A stretch of DNA of 6,959 bases. It comes from Planctomycetota bacterium (GTDB lineage: Bacteria; Planctomycetota; Phycisphaerae; Sedimentisphaerales; Anaerobacaceae). A program made the position numbers and the translations under genes. Shown piece by piece: positions 5,454 through 6,959 of the stretch. Under the pieces are notes generated by a model. That model did no database searches and was not told the DNA's origin. It was given only the letters and a program-made list of their open reading frames with translations. Each line of letters starts with the position of its first letter. The stretch's first letter is position 1. The stretch lies in the NCBI GenBank assembly GCA_013202635.1, contig JABMRO010000186.1, positions 1 to 6,959 on the forward strand, given 5' to 3'.

Positions 5454-6788
5454 ATGAACGAAGGTAGAAAAACATCCGTAAATGGGATAGTTGATATTGA
5501 CGTTTATAGGTCTACAACACTCAAGAATGGCAAATCTCAGAGTATAATATCAAAAACGTTCAATAGATATCATTCATTGGTTGATAATACTTTCGGTATG
5601 TTTAATGGTGTAAGTTGGCATCAAATGGGTGATGGGGGCATTTATACTTTTCCGACACCTGTCGATGCAGTAGATGCTTCTCTTCGATTACTCGATAAAT
5701 TATTTGAGTTCAATACAAAAAACAAACTATGTATTCCTCTTTTTACTCGCATTGGTATACACCAGATTAAGGAAAAAGATATAGAATCTGTCCAAAAGGA
5801 TAAGCGAGGAATATATGCCAATACTGCACTTGATATTGCTGGTAAGCTTCAAAAGAATTGCCCGATTGGTAAAATTGCAGTTTCTTCTGCTGTGTATAAT
5901 AAAATCGGTATTAAGCGAAATCTTTTCCGCCCTTCCCTAGTTGAACTTAGAGGGAGAAACTTTTTTGTTTTAATCGATCGTCCTATTATGCCACATGAGA
6001 GAGAATTATGTTTTGGTTTACCGGACGAGCAGCAAAAACTTATACCTCCTATTCCTTTTCCGACATGGGAAAATATTGCACCGAATGAAAATATGAATCT
6101 GATAAAATTGGGAGACTTTTTTGAAAAACCTGTACTTGTGGTTTTGGGTGAGACATTGTCGCACCCGAAAAGTCCAATTTCATCAGCAGCTACGAGTGAT
6201 GCGGTTGGGATGATGGAGGTGATGGCTGCAATTGCAGCTAATCGACAACTTCGAGTAGGAATCGACGCTTGGGAAGATACCGCAGATCTTGTTTCAGATC
6301 ATAATATTTTGATAATTGGTTCGGGTATTGTCAATGTTTATGCCTTTGTTCTTAATGACATATTGTGCCCGATTCATTTTGTAAAGACTAAAGGTCGGAT
6401 ATTCGACCAAATCGTTGCTACTTCAAACAAAGGTCAACTGCATTTCGGGCATCATAGTATTCCACCAAGGGATTGTGGATTAGTCCTGATATCGAAGAGC
6501 CCTTTCAATCTGGAGAACACTTTATTTTGGGTTGCTGGGATTACTGGAATAGGTACTCAGGCGGCTGCAAAGTTTGTATGGGATTTAACTCAGGACTCCA
6601 AACAGACATTGAGGAAGAACTTTAAAGGCAGTTTGAGTGATCCGATAGCATGTGTTGTTGGTGCACACGTACCGAAAGGAGTCTGGGAAATCTCAAATTA
6701 CAATAAACGCTGGAGAATCTCGGACTATAGAATTTTGTGGGCGGTTGATCATAGTGGCAACTCTGTTGATCTTTGGGAAGAACAATAA
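5454..6788 (+). CDS. Class III nucleotide-cyclase-like domain fused to an unassigned alpha/beta domain
   Basis: The protein has 444 residues. AGGAGG (5440-5445) lies 8 nt before the ATG, so the start is firm. Residues 11-175 fit a class III adenylate/guanylate cyclase fold: D-x-x-x-S-T (D16, S20, T21; D14 also near) for the first metal Asp, WHQMGDGG (55-62) with D60 as the second, DAVDASLRLLDKL, RIGIH (99-103), Y121...LDIAGKLQ (126-133) and GKIAVSSAVY (139-148). The transition-state Asn-x3-Arg of canonical cyclases appears as Asp127 and Lys131. Residues about 220-444 form a second domain with LVVLGE (228-233), ILIIGSGIVNVYAF (285-298), KSPFNLE (348-354) and AGITGIGTQAAAKF (361-374), which looks like a Rossmann-type alpha/beta fold that I cannot name. 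There is no membrane helix or signal peptide, so it is cytosolic. A cyclic-nucleotide signalling role is inferred. Immunity (Pycsar-like) is possible but no effector lies beside it. It is AT-rich and flanked by direct repeats. Confidence 0.85.
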   Translation: MNEGRKTSVNGIVDIDVYRSTTLKNGKSQSIISKTFNRYHSLVDNTFGMFNGVSWHQMGDGGIYTFPTPVDAVDASLRLLDKLFEFNTKNKLCIPLFTRIGIHQIKEKDIESVQKDKRGIYANTALDIAGKLQKNCPIGKIAVSSAVYNKIGIKRNLFRPSLVELRGRNFFVLIDRPIMPHERELCFGLPDEQQKLIPPIPFPTWENIAPNENMNLIKLGDFFEKPVLVVLGETLSHPKSPISSAATSDAVGMMEVMAAIAANRQLRVGIDAWEDTADLVSDHNILIIGSGIVNVYAFVLNDILCPIHFVKTKGRIFDQIVATSNKGQLHFGHHSIPPRDCGLVLISKSPFNLENTLFWVAGITGIGTQAAAKFVWDLTQDSKQTLRKNFKGSLSDPIACVVGAHVPKGVWEISNYNKRWRISDYRILWAVDHSGNSVDLWEEQ

Positions 6789-6823
6789 TCCTGCGAACTT
6801 TTTAATTCTCTTATAAGTTGGCT

Positions 6824-6832
6824 TGTTATAAA
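6824..6832 (+). promoter_or_regulatory. Possible extended -10 upstream of the right epimerase copy
   Basis: TGTTATAAA fits TGn followed by TATAAA (5 of 6 to the -10 consensus), 30 nt upstream of the start codon. No recognisable -35 is found at 16-18 nt. The region 6789-6844 is very AT-rich, so chance matches are likely. No terminator hairpin is seen after the cyclase gene, so read-through could also express the epimerase. Confidence 0.25.
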
Positions 6833-6844
6833 TATCAATAAAAT

Positions 6845-6953
6845 ATTGAAAGGAGTGCAAAATGGCTGTTGATGCTAAGCAGGTATCGGCCTGTCTCGAA
6901 GAATGCAAAAAACACCTGACCACAGAACTTCTGCCTTTTTGGCTGGACCGATG
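6845..6953 (+). repeat. Direct repeat, right copy (109 bp)
   Basis: It is identical to 5255-5363. The next six bases here are CAAGGA against TAAAGA in the left copy, differing at two third codon positions and coding the same residues. The copy carries the ribosome-binding site but not the sequence upstream of it, so any promoter of the original gene was not duplicated. Confidence 0.97.
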
Positions 6954-6959
6954 CAAGGA
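6862..6959 (+). CDS. AGE-family epimerase, N-terminal part (runs off window)
   Basis: The first 32 codons plus two bases of a gene are visible, with AAAGGAG 6 nt upstream of the ATG. The visible residues (LEECKKHLTTELLPFWLDRCK) match the opening helices of the N-acylglucosamine 2-epimerase/cellobiose 2-epimerase family, which epimerise sugars at C2 through an (alpha/alpha)6 barrel with catalytic His residues that lie outside this window. The family fits a polysaccharide-degrading planctomycete. Whether this copy is full length cannot be seen. The family call rests on about 30 residues and is tentative. Confidence 0.65.
   Translation, partial: MAVDAKQVSACLEECKKHLTTELLPFWLDRCK

Noticed and set aside
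6811..6831. Two TTATAA sequences 9 nt apart after the cyclase gene
   Set aside because: Self-palindromic AT hexamers in very AT-rich sequence; no stem suitable for a terminator.
5255..6953. Diversity-generating retroelement or retron with template and variable repeats
   Set aside because: The repeats are identical, with no adenine-specific substitutions, and no reverse transcriptase is present in the window.
6693..6956. An 87-codon minus-strand frame at the right end
   Set aside because: It spans the end of the cyclase gene, the spacer and the epimerase start in antisense; no features.
1..6959. tRNA, rRNA, CRISPR arrays, integrase or transposase genes
   Set aside because: None seen on either strand. 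The only long repeat is the pair described, and no recombinase motif appears in any credible coding sequence.

Overview
The window looks like a piece of a Planctomycetota chromosome, most likely of the Phycisphaerae/Sedimentisphaerales type. This rests on recognised protein styles, not on a marker gene: a prepilin-like protein with an H-X9-D motif ending in the LKxLWTLxWH pattern, an exported PQQ-type beta-propeller with a single dockerin-like Ca-loop at its C-terminus, and an exported HEAT-repeat protein. Base composition changes along the window. The left part (up to about 4260) has mixed composition, and the HEAT gene is GC-rich in places. The genes from about 4370 rightwards are clearly AT-richer.

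Left arm, minus strand (1-2122): a two-gene operon read right to left. The propeller gene comes first, then a prepilin-like gene that overlaps its stop codon as ATGA and runs off the window. A 342-base divergent intergenic region (2123-2464) carries candidate extended -10 promoters in both directions. A perfect 8-bp inverted repeat sits midway between them, and the long leader of the rightward gene contains a hairpin.

Middle, plus strand (2465-5190): the HEAT-repeat protein, a weak terminator-like hairpin, a gene for a membrane-anchored beta-rich protein of unknown function, then two hairpins of which the second is a good intrinsic terminator.

Right arm, plus strand (5191-6959): this is the unusual part. 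The ribosome-binding site and first about 30 codons of an N-acylglucosamine 2-epimerase (AGE/cellobiose 2-epimerase) type gene occur twice, as a 109-bp perfect direct repeat 1590 bp apart. The left copy is a 44-codon truncated fragment. The right copy begins the gene that runs off the window. Between them lies one 444-codon gene with its own promoter-like sequence and a perfect Shine-Dalgarno. It encodes a class III nucleotide-cyclase-like domain fused to an alpha/beta domain that I cannot name. The layout reads as a single-gene signalling or possible defence cargo inserted at the start of a metabolic gene, with the target's translation start rebuilt downstream. A metagenome assembly artefact at the repeat must be ruled out.
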